From: Clostridia bacterium
GTDB taxonomy: Bacteria > Bacillota > Clostridia > Christensenellales > Aristaeellaceae
Assembly (NCBI GenBank): GCA_017476605.1
Contig: JAFUZM010000005.1
Location: 1 to 58,174 of the forward strand
Direction of reading: 5' to 3'
Length of the DNA: 58,174 bases
The notes beneath the pieces are model-generated. The model made no database searches. It was not told the origin of the DNA and saw only the letters and a list, made by a program, of their open reading frames with translations. The translations under genes were made by a program, and so were the position numbers. This document shows positions 18,040 to 24,519 of the stretch, one piece after another. Numbering within the stretch: the stretch's first letter is position 1; the number at the start of each line of letters is the position of its first letter.

Positions 18040-19251
18040 TCACCATGTCTTTGAAATCGCATAAGTTATTGTCAAAAAACGTTTAAAAGGTCCACCATTT
18101 TGATACGCGCTCAAGAGTTCAGGATTATCCAGAACATATTGTCCCGCTTTTGTTCCTGTATCTTCTGCGAAATCTTCAATAGCTTGACTTACTTCATCCG
18201 CTGAGACTCCAGTTGTATCCTCTGATAAAAATCCAAAAGATAATCCCTCCACCATCGAGTAAAGCCCTTTTACGCTCGATTCAACTCCTGTTCTCCCAGC
18301 ATCCATAACAGTGAAAGAACCATCTGCTGTATATTTGTCATAGCTTTTAAATCCCTGTGATACCGCTGAAAGATATCCCTTTGCAGTTGTAGAATATAAT
18401 GATAATGGGCTATACAAGCCTTCTCTTGTTGTAATGTTAGCTGCTTCGTCGCCTACATGTATTAATTTTTCTACTCCTCCCCAAATATCGACAGCACTAT
18501 CTCCTGCACCTATAATCTCACCTATGATGCCTGCTGTACCAGCATCCCCTGATTTGATAGTATTAGCCACATCGAAAGCTGAGCTGACAAGTCCAAATGC
18601 TCCTCCCGCAATATCAAGAGTTGCAACTCTCTTCTGATTCGTTAAAGAAAAAATGCCGTCTGTCTTGTTGTCCTTTAGATAGTCATAAAGTTCAGTCCAA
18701 GAGCTAACACTTTTATCTCCAAGATTAAATAAATCTCGTGCTCCTGTCAGTCCTTTTTTATCTCCTGCAAAGAATTTATAGACAGCTTGCAGATAGGCTA
18801 TACCCTCCGCTCCAAGACCTGCGATATCGGATGAATCCGATTTGTCTCCTATTTTCAATAAAGCCTTTAACAGTGAGATACTTTGTCCGGTATGGCCTGC
18901 ACCAATTGCTGCTGCAAGTGAATTCCAATCCAATTCTCCCGATTTCGTCCCATCTTCTTTAATCCCTTTAGCTAATTCTTTCTCTGCAGACATAATAATA
19001 GTACTGACACGATTTAATGCACTCGATAGTCTTCTCGACTTATCCCCATATTTTGATGCATCCTTCGCATAATCATCTAAAACATCTTCTACAACACCAA
19101 ATCCAAATCTCACCTCCATTACAGATGGATCTGCTGTACTGATAATTGATTTGATTTGTTTTTGTACATTTTGCATTTCTGAGTCAATTTCATTCAATCT
19201 GCTAATATAGTTTTCTACTTCTTCTTGATGAAAGCGCAAACGATCTGCCAT
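18040..19251 (-). CDS. Probable T7SS substrate with helical N-terminus and Gly-rich hydrophobic C-terminus
   Basis: The 403-residue product has a long helical N-terminal region (FHQEEVENYISRLNEIDSEM; RRLSSALNRVSTIIMSAEKE) of about 95 residues, like WXG100/LXG substrate heads. From about residue 105 it has Ala/Gly-rich segments with membrane-active character (LDIAGGAFGLVSSAFDVANT; TAGIIGEIIGAGDSAVDIWG), without a signal peptide. No known toxin active site is visible; pore formation or a structural secreted role is possible. The start follows AGGAGGAGG. It sits between the PP2C gene and a DUF4176 gene, the position expected of a T7SS effector. Secretion is inferred. Confidence 0.6.
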   Translation of the reverse strand: MADRLRFHQEEVENYISRLNEIDSEMQNVQKQIKSIISTADPSVMEVRFGFGVVEDVLDDYAKDASKYGDKSRRLSSALNRVSTIIMSAEKELAKGIKEDGTKSGELDWNSLAAAIGAGHTGQSISLLKALLKIGDKSDSSDIAGLGAEGIAYLQAVYKFFAGDKKGLTGARDLFNLGDKSVSSWTELYDYLKDNKTDGIFSLTNQKRVATLDIAGGAFGLVSSAFDVANTIKSGDAGTAGIIGEIIGAGDSAVDIWGGVEKLIHVGDEAANITTREGLYSPLSLYSTTAKGYLSAVSQGFKSYDKYTADGSFTVMDAGRTGVESSVKGLYSMVEGLSFGFLSEDTTGVSADEVSQAIEDFAEDTGTKAGQYVLDNPELLSAYQNGGPFKRFLTITYAISKTW

Positions 19252-19391
19252 TTTCTGTCCTCCTCCTGATTTACTTGGTTTTAAAAAAAGTCCATATGTG
19301 TTATCCGTTTTGATTCAGCCATGGCATTCTAAAAATATACATAAGTGGATCTTGCTTTAAGCTTTTTATTTGATGCGAATATGCCTTGTTC

Positions 19392-20189
19392 TCATTTGTC
19401 AGCGCAAATATCCACAATAATACATGTTGTATTATCTTTTCCTCCGAGCTCCAAGGCCATACTTACAATATCTTCTGCAGTCTGATTTGCATTATTCGAC
19501 CGAATCAGATATTTTTTTAGCTCATCGTGGGACATCATATCGCTCACGCCATCACTGCAGAGCATATATCGATCACCTTTCTGTATTTGGAACTTATTCT
19601 GATATGTAAATGGTTCTGGCATTTTATCAGGATCCATACCAAGATATCGGGTAATCACGTTGCTCATCCGATGCTTTCTTGCCCCTTCCAGAGTCAGCTT
19701 ATTTGCCAGATACATGTTGTAAACATGAGAATGGTCCTGCGTCATAATCTCAAGCTTTCCTGCACGGAGACGATATACCCGGCTATCACCCACATTTGCA
19801 GCTAATGCGCCATTTGGATGAATATACAGAAGCGCCATTGTCGTCCCCATATTTCTGGCTGATAGCCGGATAGATTCATCAAACACTGCCTTAGAAGCAT
19901 ATTTTGCAACTTCTTCTATCTCTTTTTCCGGATTTAAAATAATTTTTCCTTCCCAAGTGCTCATCAGTTTTGCCGTCATACTTGATGCACATTCACCAGC
20001 GTCTCCACCTCCAACCCCATCCAAAATTGCATAAAGCTCATGAGGCACCGATGTTGAATGGATGATATGTGCACCATCATTCATTTCCTCTTGAAGCATA
20101 TAATCCCCCAAGAAATAGAAGTTATCCTCATTGTTTTTCCGAATACACCCAATACTGGAGATCACTGCCGCATTTACTTTCCATGCCAT
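19392..20189 (-). CDS. PP2C-family Ser/Thr protein phosphatase
   Basis: The 265-residue protein is a single-domain, cytoplasmic PPM/PP2C phosphatase that removes phosphate from Ser/Thr using two metal ions. Visible motifs are IRKNNEDNF (RxxNEDxF), AILDGVGGGDAGECAS (DGxGG), ALLYIHPNGALAANVGDSRV (GDSR), ITRYLGM, YMLCSDGVSDMMS (SDG) and GGKDNTTCIIVDI (DN). All metal-binding aspartates are present, so it should be active. Its start overlaps the pseudokinase gene by about 16 bases, so both are coupled. It is the natural eraser for the two kinases in the cluster. Confidence 0.93.
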   Translation of the reverse strand: MAWKVNAAVISSIGCIRKNNEDNFYFLGDYMLQEEMNDGAHIIHSTSVPHELYAILDGVGGGDAGECASSMTAKLMSTWEGKIILNPEKEIEEVAKYASKAVFDESIRLSARNMGTTMALLYIHPNGALAANVGDSRVYRLRAGKLEIMTQDHSHVYNMYLANKLTLEGARKHRMSNVITRYLGMDPDKMPEPFTYQNKFQIQKGDRYMLCSDGVSDMMSHDELKKYLIRSNNANQTAEDIVSMALELGGKDNTTCIIVDICADK

Positions 20190-20899
20190 ACATCAATCCC
20201 CTTTTCTAAAAAATCGAAAGGCCTCGTTTTTACAAGTAGTAAATAAAGCGCAATGCTGACGCCTACTATACAAATTAAAATGATTAAAAAAATCCATATT
20301 TGAAAAGATTTCTTTTTTGAGGTTTTGGGGGTTTTTAGCTCTTCCTCCTTCAATTCACGGAAAGCCCTTACAGGCGGGATTTCCGGAATAGGAAGTGCGT
20401 TTACGGTCATTAACGGTTTCCCTTTCCCGTCTCTAAATAGAATCGGATGATCTAATAGTTCTTCAGCTCTCTCGCTGGCTGTTTTTCCACTTTCAATCGT
20501 GTAAACTCGAAAGCACGTACCTTCATGCATAAATGCCTGAATACATGGCAAGGTTCGATTCCCTGGTCTGGGCGATTCATACATTTTTTTAACTGCTGTC
20601 CCAAATAAAGATATACCCGGGCCATTGGCTTTCACCTCTTCATTTTGCCGAATGCATGTTCCCTTTGGAAAAAATTCCTCTGCCAAAACCGGCTGACGCA
20701 GTTCACGATCCCATGCTATATAACAAAGCGCCTGCCTGCTCTGAGCAAGTGCCTTCCCTAATTCAAATTTTCCGAGCAATATGGTCCCAATCGGAAGAGC
20801 ATTCTCTCTCTGTACACTCATAGAGGAAATCGGCAAGCCACAGGAAGTACACCGATCTGCCACTCCCAAGGGCATCATGCAAGCAGGGCATCGCTTCAT
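20174..20899 (-). CDS. Zinc-ribbon, N-lobe-only pseudokinase and membrane helix protein
   Basis: I take the ATG at 20897-20899, eight bases after AGGAG. The 241-residue product begins with a zinc ribbon (CPACMMPLGVADRCTSCG), then a region resembling only the N-lobe of the cluster's kinases (LPIGTILLGKFELGKALAQS, then AEEFFPKG where the kinases have KEFFP); the catalytic lysine is replaced by Glu and no HRD or DFG motif exists. A membrane helix (IWIFLIILICIVGVSIALYL) near residues 200-222 is followed by about 18 residues. T7SS EssB/YukC proteins also join a pseudokinase fold to one membrane helix, so this could be a reduced functional analogue. That link is a structural guess. It overlaps the PP2C gene. 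Confidence 0.7.
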   Translation of the reverse strand: MKRCPACMMPLGVADRCTSCGLPISSMSVQRENALPIGTILLGKFELGKALAQSRQALCYIAWDRELRQPVLAEEFFPKGTCIRQNEEVKANGPGISLFGTAVKKMYESPRPGNRTLPCIQAFMHEGTCFRVYTIESGKTASERAEELLDHPILFRDGKGKPLMTVNALPIPEIPPVRAFRELKEEELKTPKTSKKKSFQIWIFLIILICIVGVSIALYLLLVKTRPFDFLEKGIDVWHGK

Positions 20900-20969
20900 T
20901 TTTCTCACTCCTTACTAAAGCCGATTTTCTAGAACACCTGGTCTCTATACTGCTTATTTTTTATCTTAA

Positions 20970-21473
20970 TCAGACATTTTGCCTGTTATATCCATAGTTA
21001 TCTGCTGCGCAGGCCAGCCACTGAGGAATAAAAACAGCTGGCCTGATCCATATCTCTTGTATTTCAAGTTTATCAAGTGCTTTTTCTATATCCTTCTGAT
21101 ATTTAATATAATACTTCCTTCGAGCATAGACATCTCCCAAAAAAGTATTGATCCCGTCTGTTAAGAAAAATGCAGACTTTTGAAATCTTCCTGCATTCGC
21201 AATCAATTTCTTTTCGTTTGCCTCGAATATCGTACATACCTTGTTAAGTGCTTTTCCCAAATGATATGAGCGATCCTGTAATGATCGATAGTTTCTCATC
21301 ATTCCTTCGAGCTTCTCTAAAAGCTCTTGCACTGTTCTGCTGTCCTCATAGTTCTCCAAAAGTGAAATGACATAGTGAAGCTCATGTATTCCATCATCCA
21401 TATGATCTGAGCATCGACTCATTTTGTTCGCAATTTTATGGACGTTTTCCGAACTAAACCTGATTTTGTCCAT
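20970..21473 (-). CDS. WXG100-like helical protein with C-terminal extension
   Basis: The 167-residue product begins FSSENVHKIANKMSRCSDHM and is helical through about residue 100, with the length and heptad pattern of a WXG100 hairpin (LEKLEGMMRNYRSLQDRSYH at the turn) but no WXG motif. The C-terminal 60 residues (FLGDVYARRKYYIKYQKDIE; WIRPAVFIPQWLACA) are basic and unrecognised. The ATG follows GGTGG. It directly follows four WXG100 genes on the same strand. It may be a substrate or a substrate-adaptor protein of the T7SS. Confidence 0.55.
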   Translation of the reverse strand: MDKIRFSSENVHKIANKMSRCSDHMDDGIHELHYVISLLENYEDSRTVQELLEKLEGMMRNYRSLQDRSYHLGKALNKVCTIFEANEKKLIANAGRFQKSAFFLTDGINTFLGDVYARRKYYIKYQKDIEKALDKLEIQEIWIRPAVFIPQWLACAADNYGYNRQNV

Positions 21474-21535
21474 GATTTACCACCGTTTTCTTTAGAATTG
21501 GGGCCAATTGCATTAAAGCAACTGGCCCCATTCTT

Positions 21536-21856
21536 TTATAAGGGAATTTTTACACCCTCTCCCTTATCCAATGTTTTCCCAATGGAGCTTGCATTTTGTT
21601 CAGCCAGCTGCATTTCGTTAATAACTGTTCGTAAGATTCCAACCGCTTTATCCATCGTGCCTTCGCTTTTCTTCAGATTCTCTACAAGCGTGGTAAATTC
21701 TGCACGAGTATCATTTGCTGCCTGACCTTTCCACTCAATCTTATCTACTGCACTTCTCATTTTCGTGATTGCAACATCAAGATTGGTTTTGGCTGTATTA
21801 TATGCGCTAATCGTAGCTTCCATTGTTGGAATATCTACTAAAATACGTTCTGCCAT
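21536..21856 (-). CDS. WXG100-family protein
   Basis: This 106-residue helical-hairpin protein has the diagnostic WxG turn (KIEWKGQAANDTRAEF, about residues 39-54) between two helices. WXG100 proteins are secreted as folded dimers by T7SS and often act as obligate co-secreted partners. The C-terminal segment (SSIGKTLDKGEGVKIPL) extends beyond the second helix. An AGGAGG-type site precedes the ATG. It is the fourth of four adjacent members and lies nearest the effector-like genes. Confidence 0.88.
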   Translation of the reverse strand: MAERILVDIPTMEATISAYNTAKTNLDVAITKMRSAVDKIEWKGQAANDTRAEFTTLVENLKKSEGTMDKAVGILRTVINEMQLAEQNASSIGKTLDKGEGVKIPL

Positions 21857-21949
21857 TATTGTTTCCTCCTTTTATTATGGCTGATCACTTATACTGCTTT
21901 GTTATAATAGACAAAATATGATTTCCAAAAACTCATTATCGTCTCTTAG

Positions 21950-22234
21950 TTATATTTTTCTTGCTGTTTCTGCATCTTTTTCCTGATAGTTCTTTGCTAT
22001 TTCATTAAGAACGCGAATCCCACTCCTGGCACAATCTGCTAAACTCGAATAATAATTTCTAATTTCTTCTTTAACTTCTACAAATCTTACTTGTGTATCG
22101 CCCTCCCAGTTTTCTGCTAATTTGTCCTGTGCATCTGTAGCTACTTTTGCAGCATCCTCGAAATCCAAGATTGCATTTTCTAGTTCACTTATTGCAGATT
22201 CAAAACTGCTAATAAATGCATCAAACGTTGCCAT
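21950..22234 (-). CDS. WXG100-family protein
   Basis: The 94-residue product is a classic WXG100 helical hairpin, with LAENWEGDTQVRFVEVKEEI holding the WEG turn at about residues 42-44, and Ala/Ser-rich helices on either side. It ends with Tyr/Glu/Lys-rich residues resembling the YxxxD/E export signal (YQEKDAETARKI). An AGGAGG-like site precedes the ATG at 22232-22234. It is the third member of the four-gene array and is closest in sequence to the one at 22300-22590. Confidence 0.9.
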   Translation of the reverse strand: MATFDAFISSFESAISELENAILDFEDAAKVATDAQDKLAENWEGDTQVRFVEVKEEIRNYYSSLADCARSGIRVLNEIAKNYQEKDAETARKI

Positions 22235-22299
22235 TTTGTTTTCCTCCCTAATTGTTAAAATAATCTATTTCAAGACTGAACGTCTTAAAACCAAAAGAA

Positions 22300-22590
22300 T
22301 CATACATTTCTCAAAATTGCTGCACATTCCTCGTCTGTATTTGTATACTCAGTTACCGCTTTATCAATCAATCCATAAAAATCTTTAATATCCTTAACCA
22401 TATCACTTAATAATTTTTGATAAACCCTGCTCTCAATACTAAATTTTACTTGTGCATCCCCTTCCCAGGAGTCCAGAAGAGTTTCTGTGGCACTTTGAAA
22501 TTGTGTAATAGCATCTTGAAATTCACCCATGTTTTTCTCAAGCTGGCGTGCGCTATTAGTCATGCTTGTTTTTACTGCATACAAATCCAC
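22300..22590 (-). CDS. WXG100-family protein
   Basis: The 96-residue product carries the WEG turn in LLDSWEGDAQVKFSIESRVY and flanking helices, with a C-terminal EYTNTDEECAAILRNV that resembles the YxxxD/E secretion signal. The start is a GTG at 22588-22590 with an AGGTGAG site in front; this is the only member of the array with a non-ATG start. It probably forms hetero- or homodimers with its neighbours for export through EssC. Confidence 0.88.
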   Translation of the reverse strand: MDLYAVKTSMTNSARQLEKNMGEFQDAITQFQSATETLLDSWEGDAQVKFSIESRVYQKLLSDMVKDIKDFYGLIDKAVTEYTNTDEECAAILRNV

Positions 22591-22618
22591 TTAATCTCAC
22601 CTTCCCGTGCCTGTTATG

Positions 22619-22900
22619 TCAGAATTTACTTGCAGCTTCTGCATCTGCTTCTTGTAGACGAATGGCATATCGTCTTAGTTCATTACTGATGCTGTTCAGA
22701 CCATTCCTCAATTTTTGAAGATCTGAGTTCAAGTCCGACAATTGAAATTTGAACGCATTTGCTGCATCCCCTTCAAATACATCGTTCACAGACGTGTTGA
22801 TCTTCCCAACCTCCCTGCAGGATGACTGAACATCACTTGCAACGGAAGATACCATTCGTGCTGCCTCAAAAATCGCATCTGTATCATATCGTATTGCCAT
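22619..22900 (-). CDS. WXG100-like protein with Phe in place of the motif Trp
   Basis: The 93-residue product has the WXG100 size and pattern (VASDVQSSCREVGKINTSVN, then VNDVFEGDAANAFKFQLSDL), but the turn reads FEG instead of WEG. The C-terminal helix ends RRYAIRLQEADAEAASKF, compatible with a YxxxD/E-type signal. A GGGAG site precedes the ATG. As the first member of the array, nearest the YukD-like and EssC genes, it could be the machine-associated WXG100 (EsxA-like) or an adaptor. The Phe substitution makes that uncertain. Confidence 0.8.
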   Translation of the reverse strand: MAIRYDTDAIFEAARMVSSVASDVQSSCREVGKINTSVNDVFEGDAANAFKFQLSDLNSDLQKLRNGLNSISNELRRYAIRLQEADAEAASKF

Positions 22901-23009
22901 ACTATTTCTCCCTTCTGCTGTTCCTTGTTTGCAAGAACATTGTAGTTCATCCCATGCTAACTATCTTTCTTTTCAGATGAACGGGTGTATTTTCGCGATA
23001 AACGGACAA

Positions 23010-23261
23010 TCAAATCAATATCAGACGATCTCCATCAAGTATCTGGTTTTCCACCAATGTCCGTTCAAGATCAAGAATCTGACCAGTTCTTTCATTGATC
23101 AGCATCGGAACCTCTGTATCAACCATTGCATTGTCCGTACAGGTGCCAACTGCCTTTGCCATCTCTCCCAGAATATGCTCAAGTGGAATCTGTGAAGGAA
23201 TTGAAAAGTCATAATATTTATTGGCACCAGGCAAATACGTTTCGACAATAATGCTTTCCAT
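23010..23261 (-). CDS. YukD/EsaB-like ubiquitin-fold T7SS protein
   Basis: Starting at the ATG at 23259-23261 (GGAAGGAAG site upstream), the product has 83 residues: MESIIVETYLPGANKYYDFS, then IPLEHILGEMAKAV, and a C-terminal RTLVENQILDGDRLILI. The beta-grasp pattern with a closing D-G-D-x-L-x-L/I strand is that of YukD/EsaB, small cytoplasmic ubiquitin-like proteins required for T7SSb activity or regulation. The longer frame starting at 23288 would overlap the previous gene and lacks a ribosome binding site. It sits between the EssC block and the WXG100 array, as expected for such a gene. Confidence 0.8.
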   Translation of the reverse strand: MESIIVETYLPGANKYYDFSIPSQIPLEHILGEMAKAVGTCTDNAMVDTEVPMLINERTGQILDLERTLVENQILDGDRLILI

Positions 23262-23263
23262 CT

Positions 23264-23767
23264 CTATGCTTCCTTCCTGTTCGCCCAAATTTCACATCGT
23301 GCCAAAATGTCACTTCCCTGGATAGGTTCAATTAACTTCATTTGTCCATCACAGACAAACAAAGTTCCTGCTTCCGGTTCATGATTCTGATATTGTCTCA
23401 ATGCTTTAATTGCCTCGTCAACTTTTTTGATTGGCAATAACTGCCATACACCTCTCCTTTTGCAAAGAAGAATCCATATGACATTACAGCAGTAGAGACA
23501 AGCCATCCGTTCATCAGATTCCTGATATATAAGACATTGCTCCGCAGCATTCAACTCTGAGATCACAAATTCGAGGACATGTTCAAGCATGTTCCCCTTC
23601 TCTGCATGAAACAAAAAACCCTTGCTCTGAAGCTCCCTGAGCCCCTCTTCCAGTGCCTCCTCAGAAGCACCGCTTAGATCAATCCCAATCGGCATTCTAC
23701 CTGTTAACACAAGCAGCGCTGAAAGCTCATTTTCTGAAAAACGATATCCATCCCAAGTTCCTGTCAT
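23264..23767 (-). CDS. Unrecognised cytoplasmic protein of the T7SS cluster
   Basis: The 167-residue product (TWDGYRFSENELSALLVLTG; IDLSGASEEALEEGLRELQS; KGFLFHAEKGNMLEHVLEFV; GVWQLLPIKKVDEAIKALRQ) has the alternating helix and strand pattern of an alpha/beta protein without signal peptide or membrane helix. A winged-helix-like start (LVLTGRMPIG, then LRELQSKGFL) is possible. EspG, the ESX chaperone of mycobacteria, is a conceivable analogue, but I see no specific motif. Its ATG overlaps the LytTR gene's TGA as ATGA, so the two are translated together, and it stops two bases before the YukD-like gene. Confidence 0.6.
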   Translation of the reverse strand: MTGTWDGYRFSENELSALLVLTGRMPIGIDLSGASEEALEEGLRELQSKGFLFHAEKGNMLEHVLEFVISELNAAEQCLIYQESDERMACLYCCNVIWILLCKRRGVWQLLPIKKVDEAIKALRQYQNHEPEAGTLFVCDGQMKLIEPIQGSDILARCEIWANRKEA

Positions 23768-24516
23768 TGTCCAGCCCTCATTCGATCCAGCACACCTTTA
23801 GCCTCCGTGATTCGCCTTTTTGAAAGTGGAATTCGTTCCCCGGTCCGAAGCTGAATCTCAAGTGTCGAAAAACTGATTCGTTCAATCTGTTTCTCGTTAA
23901 CCAGATAGGAACGATGACAGCGGAAAAAACCATCTCCCAGCATCGCCTCGAGGTCATTCATGGATAGTGCCGTCGAAATGAACTGCTCCCGTAATGTGAT
24001 ATTAGTCTTCTTATCGTAGGATTCTGCATAAATACAGCTTGCTTTTCTCAAAATCTGACAGCTTCCACCGTCCTTGAGAACAAAGCTATTCTCATCATCA
24101 GTACCCTCTGTCATCTGACAGTATTCCTGTACAAGCCTCATTGTGACCTCTTTAAGCAGATCCTTCTTAAGCGGCCGAATCAGAATGGAATATGGGTGAG
24201 GTAATATAGCCGCTGCTTTTTCAAGAAGCGCACTGTTTTCAAGACAATAGATGAGATAATGGTCTCGGTTTTTCTGAATAATCTTTTGTCCCAGTTGAGC
24301 AGATGAAAGATTTCCGGTTTCTTTTTTCGCCCCAATCCCGATTGTAAAAACAGAGATTTTTTCAATCGCATCAAGAGCTTCTTTTCCCTCATCCGGGACC
24401 TCCGCAATTGCTTCCACCGAAACTTTCAGATTCATCTTTTTTGCTGCTTCATTCAGTTGCGACAGAAAATTCTGTCTGTCCGAATTCTGTACAGCACAAA
24501 AAACAACAGGAAGCAT
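23764..24516 (-). CDS. LytTR-family response-regulator-like transcription factor
   Basis: The 250-residue protein ends with a LytTR DNA-binding domain (about residues 140-245): DGGSCQILRKASCIYAESYD, ISTALSMNDLEAMLGDGFFR, CHRSYLVNEKQIERISFSTL, ERIPLSKRR. The N-terminal 120 residues have a receiver-like layout (MLPVVFCAVQNSDRQNFLSQ; DAIEKISVFTIGIG; HYLIYCLENSALLEKAAAIL) but lack the acidic pocket and phosphorylatable Asp seen in true receivers. A regulator that binds DNA without a cognate histidine kinase is likely; no kinase of that type is present. The ATG follows AAGGAGA, three bases after essC stops. It probably controls the T7SS genes around it. Confidence 0.88.
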   Translation of the reverse strand: MLPVVFCAVQNSDRQNFLSQLNEAAKKMNLKVSVEAIAEVPDEGKEALDAIEKISVFTIGIGAKKETGNLSSAQLGQKIIQKNRDHYLIYCLENSALLEKAAAILPHPYSILIRPLKKDLLKEVTMRLVQEYCQMTEGTDDENSFVLKDGGSCQILRKASCIYAESYDKKTNITLREQFISTALSMNDLEAMLGDGFFRCHRSYLVNEKQIERISFSTLEIQLRTGERIPLSKRRITEAKGVLDRMRAGQ

Positions 24517-24519
24517 ATG

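Noticed and set aside
20174-20899. Active Ser/Thr kinase
   Set aside because: Only an N-lobe-like segment is present, without the catalytic Lys, HRD or DFG motifs; it is called a pseudokinase-like protein.
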